A stretch of DNA of 64,000 nt, from positions 372,001-436,000 of the forward strand of contig CP124529.1 in assembly GCA_029953615.1 (NCBI GenBank), given 5' to 3'. The notes below the pieces were generated by a model. That model had not been told where the DNA came from and did no database searches. It worked only from the letters and a program-made list of their open reading frames with translations. The DNA comes from Pseudomonas putida (GTDB lineage: Bacteria > Pseudomonadota > Gammaproteobacteria > Pseudomonadales > Pseudomonadaceae). Shown here in pieces: positions 11,100-20,300 of this stretch. The translations under genes were made by a program, and so were the position numbers. The first letter of the stretch is position 1. Every line of letters starts with the position of its first letter.

Positions 11100-11354
11100 G
11101 AAGAACCCTCGAATGGGTCGGCCGCGGCGGGAGCGGCTGAAGACTGGAGCAGAATTCTTATAAATTTCTGATGTTCGTTGTTGTTGTTTTGCAGATGCCG
11201 GAAGCGGGTACTGACCTCCTCTTCGCACGACCGGTTGTAATCGTTGATCCAGGTCAGTATTAATCTATAGGGCGGGGTCAACAAACGACCTTTTCGAAAC
11301 ACATGATTCCGTTATGGAATGAACTCCTTCCTTTTTTGCTCGGATTTGCCCGTC

Positions 11355-12251
11355 ATGTCCAAACGCCTGATGCCTTCGACCACCGCCCTTCAGTGCTTCG
11401 AAGCGGCCGCCCGCCACCTCAGCTTCACCCGCGCGGCCCAGGAACTGCACCTGACCCAGAGCGCCGTCAGCAAGCAGGTGGCACAGCTGGAGGACATGCT
11501 GTCGCACTCGCTGTTCCAGCGCATTCGCCGGCGCCTGCACCTGACCCCGGCCGGTGCCCTGTACCTCACCGAAGTGAACAAGATCCTCACCCAGATCGAC
11601 ATTTCCAGCCGTTACATCCTCAGCTACGGCGACGAGACCGAAGTGCTGCGCATTGCCACCCAGCCCACCTTCGGCGCGCGCTGGCTGGTACCTCGGCTGA
11701 AGGGTTTTGGCGACCGCTACCCGCGCATCCACCTGGATATCCGCAATGAGCTGGAGCCGTTCGACCTGGTGCAGGCCAAGGCCGACATTGCGTTTTTCTT
11801 CGGTCAGGGCACCTGGCCCGGGGCAACCTGCATCGAGCTGTTCAGCGAGGAAGTGGTGCCGGTATGCAGCCCGCAGCTGCTGGCCAACCACCGGTTCGAC
11901 AGCGCCCGGGCACTGACCGAACACCGCCTGTTGCAGTGCGTGTCGCGCCCGGAGGCCTGGCACGAATGGTTCCTGGGGCTGGGGTTGCATAGCCAGAACA
12001 GCTACCACGGGCCGCGCTTCGACACGTTCTACCTGTGCATCCGCGCGGCCATTGCCGGCTGCGGTATCGCCCTGATTCCGCGCTACCTGGTGGCCGAAGA
12101 GCTGAGCGAGGGCAAACTGGTGGTGGCCTGGGACCACCCGGTGGCGAGCAATGGCCGGCACTTCATTGCGCATGCCGAGCATGCAGCGGAAGTGCCCAAG
12201 GTGCGGGCCTTCGTGCAGTGGATTCGGGAGCGCGTGGCCGAGGGGGATTGA
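11355..12251 (+). CDS. LysR-family transcriptional regulator
   Basis: The 298-aa product has a winged HTH at residues about 8-65 (TALQCFEAAARHLSFTRAAQ, then ELHLTQSAVSKQVAQLE) and a periplasmic-binding-like effector domain (LRIATQPTFGARWLVPRLKG ... GCGIALIPRYLVAEELSEGK). I chose ATG 11355 (MSKRLMPS), close to the family start; an ATG at 11319 would add 12 residues. It lies in the 255-nt divergent gap from gabP and just before the aminotransferase, so it probably regulates one or both. The effector is not known. Confidence 0.92.
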   Translation: MSKRLMPSTTALQCFEAAARHLSFTRAAQELHLTQSAVSKQVAQLEDMLSHSLFQRIRRRLHLTPAGALYLTEVNKILTQIDISSRYILSYGDETEVLRIATQPTFGARWLVPRLKGFGDRYPRIHLDIRNELEPFDLVQAKADIAFFFGQGTWPGATCIELFSEEVVPVCSPQLLANHRFDSARALTEHRLLQCVSRPEAWHEWFLGLGLHSQNSYHGPRFDTFYLCIRAAIAGCGIALIPRYLVAEELSEGKLVVAWDHPVASNGRHFIAHAEHAAEVPKVRAFVQWIRERVAEGD

Positions 12252-12260
12252 TGCTGCCTG

Positions 12261-12362
12261 CACCGGCCTTTTCGCGGGCTTGCCCGCTCCCACAGGATCG
12301 CTGCAGGTTCGAATGCTGTGCAGTACCTGTGGGAGCGGGCAAGCCCGCGAAAAGGCCCGCAC
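12261..12362. repeat. inverted REP pair
   Basis: Arms CGGCCTTTTCGCGGGCTTGC ... CCCGCTCCCACAGG and the mirrored CCTGTGGGAGCGGGC ... GCCCGCGAAAAGGCC flank a 27-nt centre. It lies between the LysR gene and the aminotransferase gene, on whose leader it may impose partial termination. Confidence 0.88.
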
Positions 12363-12485
12363 AGGCAACAAAAAAAATGGTGAGATCAAGAATCCAGGGA
12401 ATGACCGCAATCGAATAATTCGTTTGCGGAATAACCCGCCGACACGCTTGGATAATAAGAAACTCGAACAAAGGTCCGCGTGCCC

Positions 12486-13736
12486 ATGAACCAGGAAAGT
12501 ATCAGCCAGTCCATTGCCATCGTTCACCCGATCACACTTTCCCATGGCCGTAATGCCGAAGTCTGGGATACCGACGGCAAACGTTACATCGACTTCGTCG
12601 GCGGTATCGGCGTACTCAACCTGGGCCACTGCAATCCGGCCGTGGTCGAGGCGATCCAGGCCCAGGCCGCGCGCCTGACCCACTACGCCTTCAACGCGGC
12701 CCCGCATGGCCCTTACCTGGCGCTGATGGAGCAACTGAGCCAGTTCGTGCCAGTCAGCTACCCCTTGGCCGGCATGCTCACCAACAGCGGCGCGGAAGCC
12801 GCGGAAAACGCCCTGAAAGTGGCCCGCGCGGCCACCGGCAAGCGCGCCATCATCGCCTTCGACGGCGGCTTCCACGGTCGCACCCTGGCCACCCTTAACC
12901 TCAACGGCAAGGTCGCCCCGTACAAGCAGCGGGTCGGTGAACTGCCGGGGCCGGTTTACCACCTGCCCTACCCCAGCGCCGACACCGGGGTAACCTGCGA
13001 ACAGGCGCTCAAGGCCATGGACCGCCTGTTCAGCGTCGAACTGGCAGTGGAAGACGTAGCGGCGTTCATCTTCGAGCCGGTGCAGGGCGAAGGCGGCTTC
13101 CTCGCCCTTGACCCAGCTTTCGCCCAGGCCCTGCGCCGCTTCTGCGACGAGCGCGGGATCCTGATCATCATCGACGAGATCCAGTCGGGCTTTGGCCGCA
13201 CCGGCCAGCGCTTCGCCTTCCCGCGCTTAGGGCTCGAGCCCGACCTGCTGTTGGTGGCCAAGAGCATTGCCGGCGGCATGCCGCTGGGTGCGGTGGTCGG
13301 GCGCAAGGAATTGATGGCAGCACTGCCCAAGGGTGGCCTGGGCGGCACCTATTCGGGCAACCCGATCGCCTGCGCCGCAGCCCTGGCCAGCCTGGCGCAG
13401 ATGACCGACGAGAACGTCGCCACCTGGGGTGAGCGCCAGGAGCAGGCAATCGTGCGCCGTTTCGAGCGCTGGAAGGCCTCGGGCCTGAGCCCGTTCATCG
13501 GCCGCCTGACCGGCGTCGGCGCCATGCGCGGGATCGAGTTCGTCAATGCCGACGGCAGCCCGGCACCGGCGCAACTGGCCAAGGTGATGGAAGCGGCACG
13601 CGCCAGGGGGCTGTTGCTGATGCCCAGCGGCAAGGCGCGGCACATCATCCGTCTGCTGGCACCACTGACCATCGAGGCCGAAGTGCTCGAAGAAGGTCTG
13701 GATATCCTCGAGCAGTGCCTGGCCGAGCTGAACTGA
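12486..13736 (+). CDS. class III PLP aminotransferase (GABA/2-aminoadipate type)
   Basis: The 416-aa product is a fold-type I PLP enzyme. It shows the substrate and cofactor motifs of the family: DFVGGIGVLNLGHCNP, LTNSGAEAAENALKVARAAT, FHGRTLATLNL, FEPVQGEGG, IIDEIQSGFGRTG and the Schiff-base lysine in LLVAKSIAGGMPLGAV. From memory, the closely related P. putida KT2440 protein PP_4108 has been assigned as a 2-aminoadipate aminotransferase of D-lysine catabolism; by sequence alone GABA or 5-aminovalerate are equally possible. Start is ATG 12486 or GTG 12480, which is better placed relative to AAAGG. Confidence 0.9.
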   Translation: MNQESISQSIAIVHPITLSHGRNAEVWDTDGKRYIDFVGGIGVLNLGHCNPAVVEAIQAQAARLTHYAFNAAPHGPYLALMEQLSQFVPVSYPLAGMLTNSGAEAAENALKVARAATGKRAIIAFDGGFHGRTLATLNLNGKVAPYKQRVGELPGPVYHLPYPSADTGVTCEQALKAMDRLFSVELAVEDVAAFIFEPVQGEGGFLALDPAFAQALRRFCDERGILIIIDEIQSGFGRTGQRFAFPRLGLEPDLLLVAKSIAGGMPLGAVVGRKELMAALPKGGLGGTYSGNPIACAAALASLAQMTDENVATWGERQEQAIVRRFERWKASGLSPFIGRLTGVGAMRGIEFVNADGSPAPAQLAKVMEAARARGLLLMPSGKARHIIRLLAPLTIEAEVLEEGLDILEQCLAELN

Positions 13737-13739
13737 TAC

Positions 13740-14042
13740 TTACAAGCCCAGTTCTGCCGGCGTGAGCATGTCGGACTCGAAGGCAATCCAGCCGCCTTCG
13801 AGTTCGGCGTGGCCGTTGACGATCGGGCCGTAATAGGTCAGGCCGTTTTCCAGGGTCACGCAGATGTGCGTGGCGTTCTTTTCAGGGGCCGCGAGCGTAC
13901 CGACGAAGTGCACCTTTTTCAGGGTTTCGGTCACCGCTTCCAGGCCAACGCGCATGTTGGGGTTTTCGGAGGCCTCGGCGTCGCCACCACGGTCTTCGGC
14001 GCTGACGGTGATGGTGGCGATGTACGGGTACTTGGTGCTCAA
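13740..14042 (-). CDS. conserved hypothetical protein (100 aa)
   Basis: The only reasonable start is TTG at 14042, with GAGG 9 nt upstream, giving MSTKYPYIATITVSAEDRGG. The protein is acidic and looks like a small soluble beta-rich domain (ATHICVTLENGLTYYGPIVN). No signal peptide, Cys motif or membrane segment is seen. It is convergent with the aminotransferase, with only 3 nt between stops. I do not recognise its family. Confidence 0.75.
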   Translation of the reverse strand: MSTKYPYIATITVSAEDRGGDAEASENPNMRVGLEAVTETLKKVHFVGTLAAPEKNATHICVTLENGLTYYGPIVNGHAELEGGWIAFESDMLTPAELGL

Positions 14043-14111
14043 GCGGGGTTACCTCTGTGGGTGTTTGGCGTTTGGGCGCGTAGAGTACGGCAGGTGGTCT
14101 CTATTGTCTCT

Positions 14112-14209
14112 ACCGGCCTGTTCGCGGGCATGCCCGCTCCCACAGGGATCGCATGTTGCTCAGATTGTGCACAGCACCTGTGGGAGCGGGCGAGCCCGCG
14201 AAGGGGCCA
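14112..14209. repeat. inverted REP pair
   Basis: Mirrored arms with core TTCGCGGGCATGCCCGCTCC and CACCTGTGGGAGCGGGCGAG flank a 30-nt centre, between two divergently transcribed small genes (14042 and 14288 starts). Confidence 0.87.
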
Positions 14210-14287
14210 GACCTGCAAAAGGTGATCTGCAGGGCCCGATCTGTTAGGGTGCCCGCCGATGCACGCCACACCACACGAGGATCCCGA

Positions 14288-14713
14288 GTGAGCGCCGAAG
14301 AACCCCTGATCGCCGACCTGTTCGAAGTCGACAAACGCCTGTCCCTCAAGCCCGTGGTGGACTTCAACAGCTACCTGCGCAACGCCTTCGGCGAAGGCCC
14401 ATGCCGTTGCCACCGCTGCGCCGAAGGTGGCGACCAGAACACCTACAGCCACGCCCATACCTTCACCTTCGACGGCAGCCAGTGGCACCGCCGCTTCGCC
14501 AGCACCGCCGGCAGCGACGTGGCCCAGGTCCTGAAAAAGGCCTGGCTGTCGTACACCAAGGCCGACCTCAACCTGGTCGGCGCACTGGACCTGACCACCC
14601 TCAAGACCTTCACCGAAGCCGCCCTGCACGCGCGCCTGCTGGCCCTGCTGCCTGCCAGCGGCCTGGCCCGCGAAGTGGATGGCCAGTGGCTGCTGCAGGC
14701 TCAGGCCGACTGA
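14288..14713 (+). CDS. conserved hypothetical cysteine-motif protein (141 aa)
   Basis: GTG 14288 follows CGAGG by 7 nt and avoids the REP that upstream starts would enter. The product begins MSAEEPLIADLFEVDKRLSL. It carries a compact CxCx2C motif (GPCRCHRCAEGG, residues about 38-49) followed by a Tyr/His-rich stretch (NTYSHAHTFTFDGSQWHRRF), which could bind a metal. The C-terminal half is helical and leucine-rich. No known family is recognised. Confidence 0.75.
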   Translation: MSAEEPLIADLFEVDKRLSLKPVVDFNSYLRNAFGEGPCRCHRCAEGGDQNTYSHAHTFTFDGSQWHRRFASTAGSDVAQVLKKAWLSYTKADLNLVGALDLTTLKTFTEAALHARLLALLPASGLAREVDGQWLLQAQAD

Positions 14714-14731
14714 CGGCCCGGCGGTAAAGCA

Positions 14732-14764
14732 GGATTCTCCCGTTCTGCTACCGTGGGAGAATCC
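14732..14764. promoter_or_regulatory. inverted repeat in the leader of the second EF-G gene
   Basis: A perfect 10-bp inverted repeat GGATTCTCCC (14732-14741) and GGGAGAATCC (14755-14764) with a 13-nt centre lies 22 nt before the EF-G start codon and just upstream of its ribosome binding site. No U-run follows. It could be an operator, an attenuator-type hairpin, or a terminator of the upstream gene. Confidence 0.5.
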
Positions 14765-14786
14765 GCTCACCCGCAGGTAGTCCGCC

Positions 14787-16898
14787 ATGGCCCGTACAAC
14801 GCCCATCGAGCTGTACCGCAATATCGGCATCGTCGCCCACGTGGATGCCGGCAAGACCACGACCACCGAGCGGATCCTGTTCTACACCGGGGTCAACCAC
14901 AAGATGGGCGAAGTGCACGATGGTGCGGCGACCATGGACTGGATGGCCCAGGAGCAGGAACGCGGCATCACCATCACCTCGGCGGCGACCACCGCCTTCT
15001 GGCAGGGCTCGACCAAGCAGTTCGCCCACAAGTACCGCTTCAACATCATCGACACCCCCGGCCACGTCGACTTCACCATCGAGGTGGAGCGCTCGCTGCG
15101 CGTGCTCGATGGCGCGGTGGTGGTGTTCAGTGGCGCGGACGGGGTCGAACCACAGTCCGAGACCGTATGGCGCCAGGCCAACAAGTACCACGTGCCGCGC
15201 CTGGCCTACATCAACAAGATGGACCGCCAGGGCGCCGACTTCCTGCGCGTGGTCAAGCAGATCGACCAGCGCCTTGGCCACCACCCGGTGCCGATCCAGC
15301 TGGCCATCGGCAGCGAAGAAAACTTCCAGGGCCAGATCGACCTGGTGAAGATGAAGGCCATTTACTGGAACGATGCCGACCAGGGCACCAGCTACCGCGA
15401 AGAAGACATCCCCGCCGAGCTGCAGGCGCTGGCCGACGAATGGCGCGCGCACATGATCGAGGCGGCGGCCGAGGCTGATGACGAGCTGACCCTGAAGTTT
15501 CTCGATGGCGAGGAACTGAGCATCGAGGAGATCAAGGCCGGGCTGCGCAAACGCACCCTGAACAACGAAATCGTGCCGACCATCCTCGGCTCATCGTTCA
15601 AGAACAAAGGCGTGCCGCTGATGCTCGACGCGGTCATCGACTACCTGCCCGCCCCTTCGGAAATCCCGGCCATCCGCGGCACCGACCCGGATGACGAAGA
15701 GAAGCACCTGGAGCGCCACGCCGACGACAAAGAGCCGTTCTCGGCCCTGGCCTTCAAGATCGCCACAGACCCGTTCGTCGGCACCCTCACCTTTGCGCGG
15801 GTCTATTCCGGCGTACTCAGCTCCGGTAATGCGGTACTCAACTCGGTCAAGGGCAAGAAGGAACGTATCGGCCGCATGGTGCAGATGCACGCCAACCAGC
15901 GGGCGGAAATCAAGGACGTGTGCGCCGGCGATATCGCCGCACTGATCGGCATGAAGGACGTGACCACCGGCGATACCCTGTGCGACATGGACAAGCCGAT
16001 CATCCTCGAACGCATGGACTTCCCCGACCCGGTCATTTCCGTGGCGGTGGAACCGAAGACCAAGGCCGACCAGGAAAAAATGGGCATCGCCCTGGGCAAG
16101 CTGGCCCAGGAAGACCCGTCATTCCGCGTACGCACCGACGAGGAGACCGGACAGACCATCATCTCGGGCATGGGTGAGCTGCACCTGGACATCATCGTCG
16201 ATCGCATGCGCCGCGAGTTCAACGTCGAGGCCAATATCGGCAAGCCACAAGTGGCCTACCGCGAAAAAATCCGCAACACCTGCGAGATCGAAGGCCGCTT
16301 CGTCCGCCAGTCCGGCGGCCGCGGCCAGTACGGTCACTGCTGGATCCGCTTCGCCCCCGGCGACGAGGGCAAGGAAGGCCTGGAGTTCATCAACGAAATC
16401 GTCGGCGGCGTGGTGCCGCGCGAGTACATCCCGGCGATCCAGAAGGGCATCGAGGAGCAGATGAAGAACGGTGTGCTCGCCGGCTACCCGCTGATCAACC
16501 TGAAGGCGGCGGTGTATGACGGCTCGTACCACGACGTCGATTCCAACGAAATGGCCTACAAGATCGCCGCCTCGATGGCCACCAAGCAGCTGTCGCAGAA
16601 AGGTGGGGCGGTGTTGCTGGAGCCGGTGATGAAGGTGGAGGTGGTGACCCCGGAAGAGTACCAGGGTGACATCCTCGGTGACCTTAGCCGGCGCCGCGGG
16701 ATGATCCAGGATGGTGACGAAACGCCGGCCGGCAAGGTGATCCGTGCCGAGGTGCCGCTGGGCGAGATGTTCGGCTACGCCACCTCGATGCGCTCGATGA
16801 CCCAGGGTCGGGCCAGCTTCTCGATGGAGTTCACCCGCTATGCCGAGGCACCGGCGAGCATTGCCGATGCCATCGTCAAGAAGAACCGCGGGGAATAA
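14787..16898 (+). CDS. fusB: elongation factor G (second copy)
   Basis: EF-G is the GTPase that drives ribosomal translocation and, with RRF, ribosome recycling. The 703-aa product is full length. G motifs are intact: [16 protein letters not shown] (G1), [11 protein letters not shown] (G2), [16 protein letters not shown] (G3), NKMDRQGAD (G4). Domain IV is normal ([36 protein letters not shown]). It is not in an rpsL-rpsG-tuf operon, so it is the paralogue that P. putida keeps besides the str-operon copy. ATG 14787 has AGGT upstream. A paralogue may be specialised, for example for recycling or stress, but the sequence does not show this. Confidence 0.95.
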   Translation: MARTTPIELYRNIGIVAHVDAGKTTTTERILFYTGVNHKMGEVHDGAATMDWMAQEQERGITITSAATTAFWQGSTKQFAHKYRFNIIDTPGHVDFTIEVERSLRVLDGAVVVFSGADGVEPQSETVWRQANKYHVPRLAYINKMDRQGADFLRVVKQIDQRLGHHPVPIQLAIGSEENFQGQIDLVKMKAIYWNDADQGTSYREEDIPAELQALADEWRAHMIEAAAEADDELTLKFLDGEELSIEEIKAGLRKRTLNNEIVPTILGSSFKNKGVPLMLDAVIDYLPAPSEIPAIRGTDPDDEEKHLERHADDKEPFSALAFKIATDPFVGTLTFARVYSGVLSSGNAVLNSVKGKKERIGRMVQMHANQRAEIKDVCAGDIAALIGMKDVTTGDTLCDMDKPIILERMDFPDPVISVAVEPKTKADQEKMGIALGKLAQEDPSFRVRTDEETGQTIISGMGELHLDIIVDRMRREFNVEANIGKPQVAYREKIRNTCEIEGRFVRQSGGRGQYGHCWIRFAPGDEGKEGLEFINEIVGGVVPREYIPAIQKGIEEQMKNGVLAGYPLINLKAAVYDGSYHDVDSNEMAYKIAASMATKQLSQKGGAVLLEPVMKVEVVTPEEYQGDILGDLSRRRGMIQDGDETPAGKVIRAEVPLGEMFGYATSMRSMTQGRASFSMEFTRYAEAPASIADAIVKKNRGE

Positions 16899-16910
16899 AT
16901 CTTTCTCCTG

Positions 16911-16995
16911 CGCCGGCCTCTTCGCGGGCACGCCCGCTCCCACAGGGATCGCATAGCCTCTGTGGGAGCGGGCGCGCCCGCGAAGAGGCCGGCAC
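16911..16995. repeat. inverted REP pair with short centre
   Basis: Long mirrored arms (GCCGGCCTCTTCGCGGGCAC ... CTCCCACAG and its complement ending AAGAGGCCGGC) enclose a short centre between the convergent EF-G and SulP genes. It could fold into a very stable hairpin and terminate in both directions. Confidence 0.9.
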
Positions 16996-17011
16996 AGACA
17001 ACAACCAACCC

Positions 17012-18454
17012 TCAGTGCTGCTCCCCAGCCCGCTTCAACAGCTTCTTGCAGCGCTCCGACAAATGCACGACCCGCAACTGCTTGCCCGCCCTGGCATACC
17101 GCTCACGCAAAGTCTTCAACGCAGCAATCGCCGAATAATCGACAAAGCTCAAATGCTGGCAGTCCAGGGTCACCTTGGCCGGATCATTGGCCGGGTCGAA
17201 CTGGTTCAGGAACGGCGTGGTCGAGGCAAAGAACAGCGTGCCATGCACCTGGTAATGTCTGCCCCCTTCCCCATCATCGTGGCTGTCGGCATACAGCTCG
17301 CGCGCATGCTGCCAGGCAAAGTTCACCGCTGCGATGACGACACCGAACAGCACCGCCATGGCCAGGTCGGTAAACACCGTAACCACGGTCACGGCAACAA
17401 TCGCCAGCACATCGCTGACCGGCACCTTGTGCAGTACCCGCAACGACGCCCAGGCAAAGGTCTGCTGCGCCACCACGAACATCACCCCGACCAGCGCCGC
17501 CAGCGGAATGCGCTCGATCAGCGGCGACAGGAACAATACGAACAGCAGCACCATCACCCCGGCCACCACGCCCGACAGCCGGCCACGGCCATTGGAGCTG
17601 AGGTTGATTACTGTCTGGCCGATCATCGCGCAACCACCCATGCCACCGCACAGCCCGGAAACCATATTGGCCGCGCCCAGCGCCACGCATTCGCGGTCCG
17701 GGTAGCCCCGGCTTTCGGTGATTTCATCGGTCAGGTTGAGCGTAAGCAGGGTTTCCAGCAGGCCGACCATGGCCATCAGCACCGCGTAAGGGATGATGAT
17801 CTTCAGGGTTTCAAGATTCCACGGTACGTCCGGCAGGGCCAGGTGTGGCAGGCCACCAGCGATGTGCGCCATGTCGCCCAGGGTGCGAGTGGGCAGGCCC
17901 AGCAGGTACACCAGCAAACCAACGCTGAGGATTGCCACCAGCGCCGGCGGCACCGTACGGGTCAATTTCGGCAGCACATAAACCACCAGCATGGTCAGAG
18001 CCACGAGACCAACCATCAGGTACAGCGGCGCACCGCTGAGCCAGTGCTCACCCTGTTTGAAATGCTCCAGCTGAGCCAGGGCGATGACGATCGCCAGGCC
18101 GTTGACGAAGCCGAGCATCACCGGGTACGGCACCAACCGCACCAGCTTGCCCAGGCGCAGCAGACCGAACAGGATCATCACCATGCCGCCCAGCAGTACC
18201 GTGGCCAGCAGGTACTGCGCACCGTGCTGCACCACCAGCGCAACGATCACCACCGCCATCGAGCCGGCTGCGCCGGAAACCATCCCCGGCCGGCCACCGA
18301 ACAGCGCCGTCAGGGTGCAGATGATAAACGCCCCGTACAGGCCCATCAGCGGGTTGAGATGGGCCACCAGGGCGAACGCGATGCATTCGGGCACCAAGGC
18401 GAAAGAAGTGGTCAGGCCGGCGAGCAGGTCGGCGCGGAGTCGGGCGGGTTTCAT
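17012..18454 (-). CDS. SulP family inorganic anion transporter
   Basis: The 480-aa protein has the SulP membrane domain (N-terminal RADLLAGLTTSFALVPECIA, then FALVAHLNPLMGLYGAF; central GGMGGCAMIGQTVINLSSNG) with about 10-14 helices, and a C-terminal STAS domain (LDCQHLSFVDYSAIAALKTL). Family members exchange sulfate, bicarbonate or other anions across the inner membrane; the substrate cannot be chosen here. ATG 18454 has AGGA 5 nt upstream. It stands alone on the minus strand, downstream of the S8 peptidase. Confidence 0.92.
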   Translation of the reverse strand: MKPARLRADLLAGLTTSFALVPECIAFALVAHLNPLMGLYGAFIICTLTALFGGRPGMVSGAAGSMAVVIVALVVQHGAQYLLATVLLGGMVMILFGLLRLGKLVRLVPYPVMLGFVNGLAIVIALAQLEHFKQGEHWLSGAPLYLMVGLVALTMLVVYVLPKLTRTVPPALVAILSVGLLVYLLGLPTRTLGDMAHIAGGLPHLALPDVPWNLETLKIIIPYAVLMAMVGLLETLLTLNLTDEITESRGYPDRECVALGAANMVSGLCGGMGGCAMIGQTVINLSSNGRGRLSGVVAGVMVLLFVLFLSPLIERIPLAALVGVMFVVAQQTFAWASLRVLHKVPVSDVLAIVAVTVVTVFTDLAMAVLFGVVIAAVNFAWQHARELYADSHDDGEGGRHYQVHGTLFFASTTPFLNQFDPANDPAKVTLDCQHLSFVDYSAIAALKTLRERYARAGKQLRVVHLSERCKKLLKRAGEQH

Positions 18455-18536
18455 GGGGATCCTGTGGTGCAGTCCGGGGCGGACGGGAAAAACGAGGGGC
18501 GCGATGTTACGGAATTTGTCTGCCAGCAGCCACCGT

Positions 18537-20246
18537 TCAGCGCACCCGGTCCCGGCTTTGTATGGCCAGGTCCAGTGCCCGCTGCATGTCCAGGCGTGCC
18601 GAGCGTCCCAGGTCGGGGTGGTCCAGCCGCCCGCCGCGCTCCGAAGGCAGTATCGGCGCGGTCAGGTCTTCGGCATCCATGGCCTCGAAGTCCTGTTCGC
18701 TGCCCAGGGTCAAGGCGCTGCGCCGTAACAGCATGCGCACCTGCTGCGGGGTCAGGGCCGGGTTGATCGCCAGCATGGTCGCCACGGTGGCGGTCACCAG
18801 CGGCGTAGCATACGACGTGCCACAATGCGCCTCGGCGGCCGGCGCCGGGCGGATGCAGGCAGCCGCACTGATGTCCACACGCATGTCGATGTTGGAACTG
18901 TGGCGTTTGCGCACATGGCGCGAGTCTTCGACCGGCACCGGCCTGTCGCTGCGCTGGTGGCCACCCACCACCAGCAATTGCTCGGTGATGAACGAGGACG
19001 GCAGCCGGTACTCATCGGTGCCCGACCAGGACGCGCCATTACCGGCCGAGTTCACCACCACCACATCAGGATGCTTTGCCCTCAGCCAGAGGAAGAATTC
19101 TTCTAGCAGTTCTTCATAGCCACTCATCGCCAGCCCTGAACGTACCAGCGAATCGACCTCATCACCTTTCACGTTCTTCGCCCCGACCCGGTGAATCCCC
19201 CAGCTCCAGTTCAACACCCGTACGCCGTCTTCGACCAGGTTCACCGAGGCAGCGATGTTGGCGGTGATACCGGCATCCGAGTTGCGTTCGACAATCACCT
19301 CGAAGCCAGGACTGTGCTTGCCCAGCCCTGGCAAAAAGCCTTCATCCTGGTTCGCCAGGATACCGGCCACATGGCTGCCGTGACTGCCTGGTCGGTCACC
19401 GTCGCGAGCATACAAGCACGTCTGTGCCTGCTCGCAGCGCCCTCGGTGATGGCTGAAGCCTGGCGCGTCGAAGTCCACCTCTCGCTCGACCACCCCGACC
19501 CGCACCGGTTGCACCGGCAAGCCGGAAGCGGCAATTCGCCGCTGGTAGTAGTACAGCGCGTCCATGAAGCGGTTGGCGGCCCATTCATCCGCCTGATTGA
19601 TGGCAAGTGCGTCGCGCCCGCTACCTTCCTCGCCACGCTCAGGGGCAGACTCCTCGACAATCACTGCATCCACGCTGACCTCACTGCCCATGCGCAGGAT
19701 CATCGCGTCGCGTTGCACCAGGTCGCCCACTGGCAAGCGCAACTGGTAGACATTCAGCGGCGGTATGGCACCCACGACCTGGGCGCCGTACTTCCCGGCG
19801 ATCCGTCGGGCTTCACCGAGGCCATCATGTTTTTCCTCGATCAAAAGGCTTACCAGGTCCACGTAGGTGGTGAGTCCGTCCATGTTCTTCGCCACTTCAT
19901 CAGGCCCGGCGGCCACAACATGGCTGCGCTGACGGGTGAGCCAAACCGGGTTGCTGGTGCGCTCGCCGTCCTCCAGCCACAGCGGAGCACTGCGCAGGGC
20001 TTGTTTCGCCAATTTCAGCGTAAGCCGGTCACCTTGCCGCTCGAAATCGGCTGTCGGCAGCCGCGCACCACCGAACCAGACCGTCGGCAGCTGCGCCCCG
20101 AGCCCCTCGGCGCGCAGGCACCATCGCTGCTGGCCATCGCCAAGCAGGTCGCCGCAACGCTGCAGCTGCTTGATGCGCAACGAATCAGTTGCAGCCCCGG
20201 CACAAAGGCTGCACAGGCACAACAAAAAGATCAGAACACGCTTCAT
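18537..20246 (-). CDS. exported S8 (subtilisin-like) serine peptidase
   Basis: The 569-aa product starts with a signal peptide (MKRVLIFLLCLCSLCAGA), so it acts outside the cytoplasm. A propeptide-like region precedes the S8 domain (about 245-500). His289 lies in GSHGSHVAGI, oxyanion Asn403 in SAGNGA and nucleophile Ser478 in CGTSYATP. The position of the catalytic Asp aligns to Glu254 (RVGVVEREVDFDAP), an unusual change. Several Cys pairs (C271/C277, C464/C475) could form disulfides. ATG 20246 has GGGG 8 nt upstream. The gene follows the AAA ATPase gene by 54 nt on the same strand, so the two are probably co-transcribed. Confidence 0.88.
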   Translation of the reverse strand: MKRVLIFLLCLCSLCAGAATDSLRIKQLQRCGDLLGDGQQRWCLRAEGLGAQLPTVWFGGARLPTADFERQGDRLTLKLAKQALRSAPLWLEDGERTSNPVWLTRQRSHVVAAGPDEVAKNMDGLTTYVDLVSLLIEEKHDGLGEARRIAGKYGAQVVGAIPPLNVYQLRLPVGDLVQRDAMILRMGSEVSVDAVIVEESAPERGEEGSGRDALAINQADEWAANRFMDALYYYQRRIAASGLPVQPVRVGVVEREVDFDAPGFSHHRGRCEQAQTCLYARDGDRPGSHGSHVAGILANQDEGFLPGLGKHSPGFEVIVERNSDAGITANIAASVNLVEDGVRVLNWSWGIHRVGAKNVKGDEVDSLVRSGLAMSGYEELLEEFFLWLRAKHPDVVVVNSAGNGASWSGTDEYRLPSSFITEQLLVVGGHQRSDRPVPVEDSRHVRKRHSSNIDMRVDISAAACIRPAPAAEAHCGTSYATPLVTATVATMLAINPALTPQQVRMLLRRSALTLGSEQDFEAMDAEDLTAPILPSERGGRLDHPDLGRSARLDMQRALDLAIQSRDRVR

Positions 20247-20300
20247 GCACTTAGCCCCACTCAATCCCTGTGCGTGCGACTGGTGGGGTAGATCAAAGGT

